NCBI GenBank assembly: GCA_015661855.1
Contig: DQVH01000147.1
Span: 1 to 14,075, forward strand
Direction of reading: 5' to 3'
Source: Desulfurococcales archaeon
GTDB taxonomy: Archaea > Thermoproteota > Thermoprotei_A > CAZTBM01 > SZUA-1508
Length of the DNA stretch: 14,075 nucleotides
The notes beneath the pieces are model-generated. The model was given only the letters and a program-made list of their open reading frames with translations, did not search any database and was not told where the DNA came from. Shown piece by piece: positions 13,555-14,075 of the stretch. The position numbers and the translations under genes were made by a program. The first letter of the stretch is position 1. Each line of letters starts with the position of its first letter.

Positions 13555-14061
13555 ATGTTGGGTATGAAGGGGTCGTTCTGGTCACCTTTAAGACTATCGC
13601 GAATGGCTATATTTATTGCATTAAGCTATATTGGTGCATTAATTAAAATTCCTAGCCCTACAGGTACTGTAGCAATGGATTCATGTCCAGGATACTTTGT
13701 AGCACTAGCGTGGGGTTATATTGAGGGGGCTATAGTTATTGCTTTAGGCCACTTATTTACATCTGCAACTGTAGGCTTCCCCCTGAGTATACCAATACAC
13801 CTACTAATAGCGTGTGAAATGGCTCTTTGGGCTATAGTATTAAGGTTTACCGTATACCATATCCACTGGGTAGTGGGTATTATTGTTACAACATTCTGTA
13901 ATGGCGTTTTAGGGCCACTACTACCTAGTATGATTATATCATGGGGTTTATTCTGGGCTATACTACCATCCCTAATTGTAGCATCATTTATCAACGTAAC
14001 TATAGCAGTAATAGCATGGTTTACTATCAAAAAGAGTATACCCCAACTAGTAATGAAGTAA
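13555..14061 (+). CDS. ECF transporter S component, CblT-like (orphan)
   Basis: This 168-aa membrane protein has the compact length and roughly six helices of an ECF S component. The segments I-K-I-P-S-P-T-G-T-V-A-M-D-S-C-P-G-Y-F (30-48) and G-H-L-F-T-S-A-T-V-G-F-P-L-S-I-P-I-H-L-L-I-A (65-86) resemble what I recall of CblT-type S proteins, which take up the cobalamin precursor alpha-ribazole in Firmicutes. This is recollection, not a database match, and the substrate is a hypothesis. It has no ATPase or EcfT gene beside it on its strand, so it probably shares the EcfAAT encoded a few kilobases away or another module. Two starts are possible: ATG 13555 (GGTGAG twelve bases upstream) and ATG 13564 (GGTGGGG ten bases upstream); the second matches the spacing seen elsewhere here. 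It is divergent from mtaD. Confidence 0.82.
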   Translation: MLGMKGSFWSPLRLSRMAIFIALSYIGALIKIPSPTGTVAMDSCPGYFVALAWGYIEGAIVIALGHLFTSATVGFPLSIPIHLLIACEMALWAIVLRFTVYHIHWVVGIIVTTFCNGVLGPLLPSMIISWGLFWAILPSLIVASFINVTIAVIAWFTIKKSIPQLVMK

Positions 14062-14062
14062 T

Positions 14063-14068
14063 GGTGAT
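14063..14068 (+). promoter_or_regulatory. Ribosome binding site of a gene starting beyond the right edge
   Basis: GGTGAT follows the S-component stop codon by one base. With the roughly 10-nt spacing seen elsewhere in this window, it would serve a start codon at about 14079, just outside. An operon partner of the orphan S component is therefore likely immediately downstream. Confidence 0.35.
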
Positions 14069-14075
14069 AGAGTGA

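Noticed and set aside
13716..14030. Minus-strand frame of 104 codons under the orphan S component
   Set aside because: The plus-strand frame has clear S-component motifs and a ribosome binding site; the antisense frame has neither.

Overview
The window looks like the chromosome of a hyperthermophilic archaeon of the Thermoproteota (Crenarchaeota), probably Desulfurococcales-like. The reasons are AT-rich DNA (mid-to-high 30s % GC by eye), heavy use of AGA/AGG and ATA codons, archaeal TATA-like boxes (TTTAAA, TTTATAT), Shine-Dalgarno sites of the GGTGA/GGAGG type (often about 10 nt before the start), some TTG starts, and archaeal enzyme families. The genus is not established. I see no tRNA, rRNA, CRISPR array, insertion sequence or phage gene. 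The window is gene-dense and has no gene-free stretch over 300 bases.

Region 1 (1-3834, minus strand) is a tight probable five-gene operon headed by PRPP synthase (prs). It continues with a HAD-type hydrolase, a DUF354 glycosyltransferase-like protein, a protein related to the D-glutamate cyclase C-terminal domain (DUF4392), and a TIM-barrel sugar isomerase-like gene cut by the window edge. Gaps are 23, 24, 1 and 4 nt. Apart from prs, no substrate is known for any of them.

Region 2 (3835-6115, plus strand) starts at a divergent promoter region shared with prs. It holds an ADP-ribosylglycohydrolase-family gene, a 267-nt intergenic stretch, and a cation-diffusion-facilitator (CDF) transporter with an atypical metal site. 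The CDF gene converges on ecfT with only 12 nt between the stop codons.

Region 3 (6128-13346, minus strand) is an eight-gene co-directional cluster. In transcription order it has an MTA/SAH-type deaminase, an MtnA-family isomerase, a degenerate MtnA/eIF2B-like paralogue starting on the base after the mtnA stop codon, two ECF ATPases, a 96-aa membrane protein, an ECF substrate-binding (S) component with an extra N-terminal membrane hairpin, and EcfT. The deaminase and isomerase fit salvage of 5'-methylthioadenosine or 5'-deoxyadenosine by the inosine route. The ECF genes form a complete energy-coupled importer of unknown substrate. A second promoter probably splits the cluster before the 96-aa gene.

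Region 4 (13347-14075) is a divergent promoter region with a palindrome next to the deaminase start. It is followed by a second, orphan ECF S component on the plus strand that resembles the CblT (alpha-ribazole) type and may share the nearby EcfAAT module. A ribosome binding site at the right edge points to another gene just outside the window.

The most unusual points are the catalytic/degenerate isomerase pair, its linkage to an ECF importer, and the S component with a two-helix extension that resembles the co-encoded small membrane protein.
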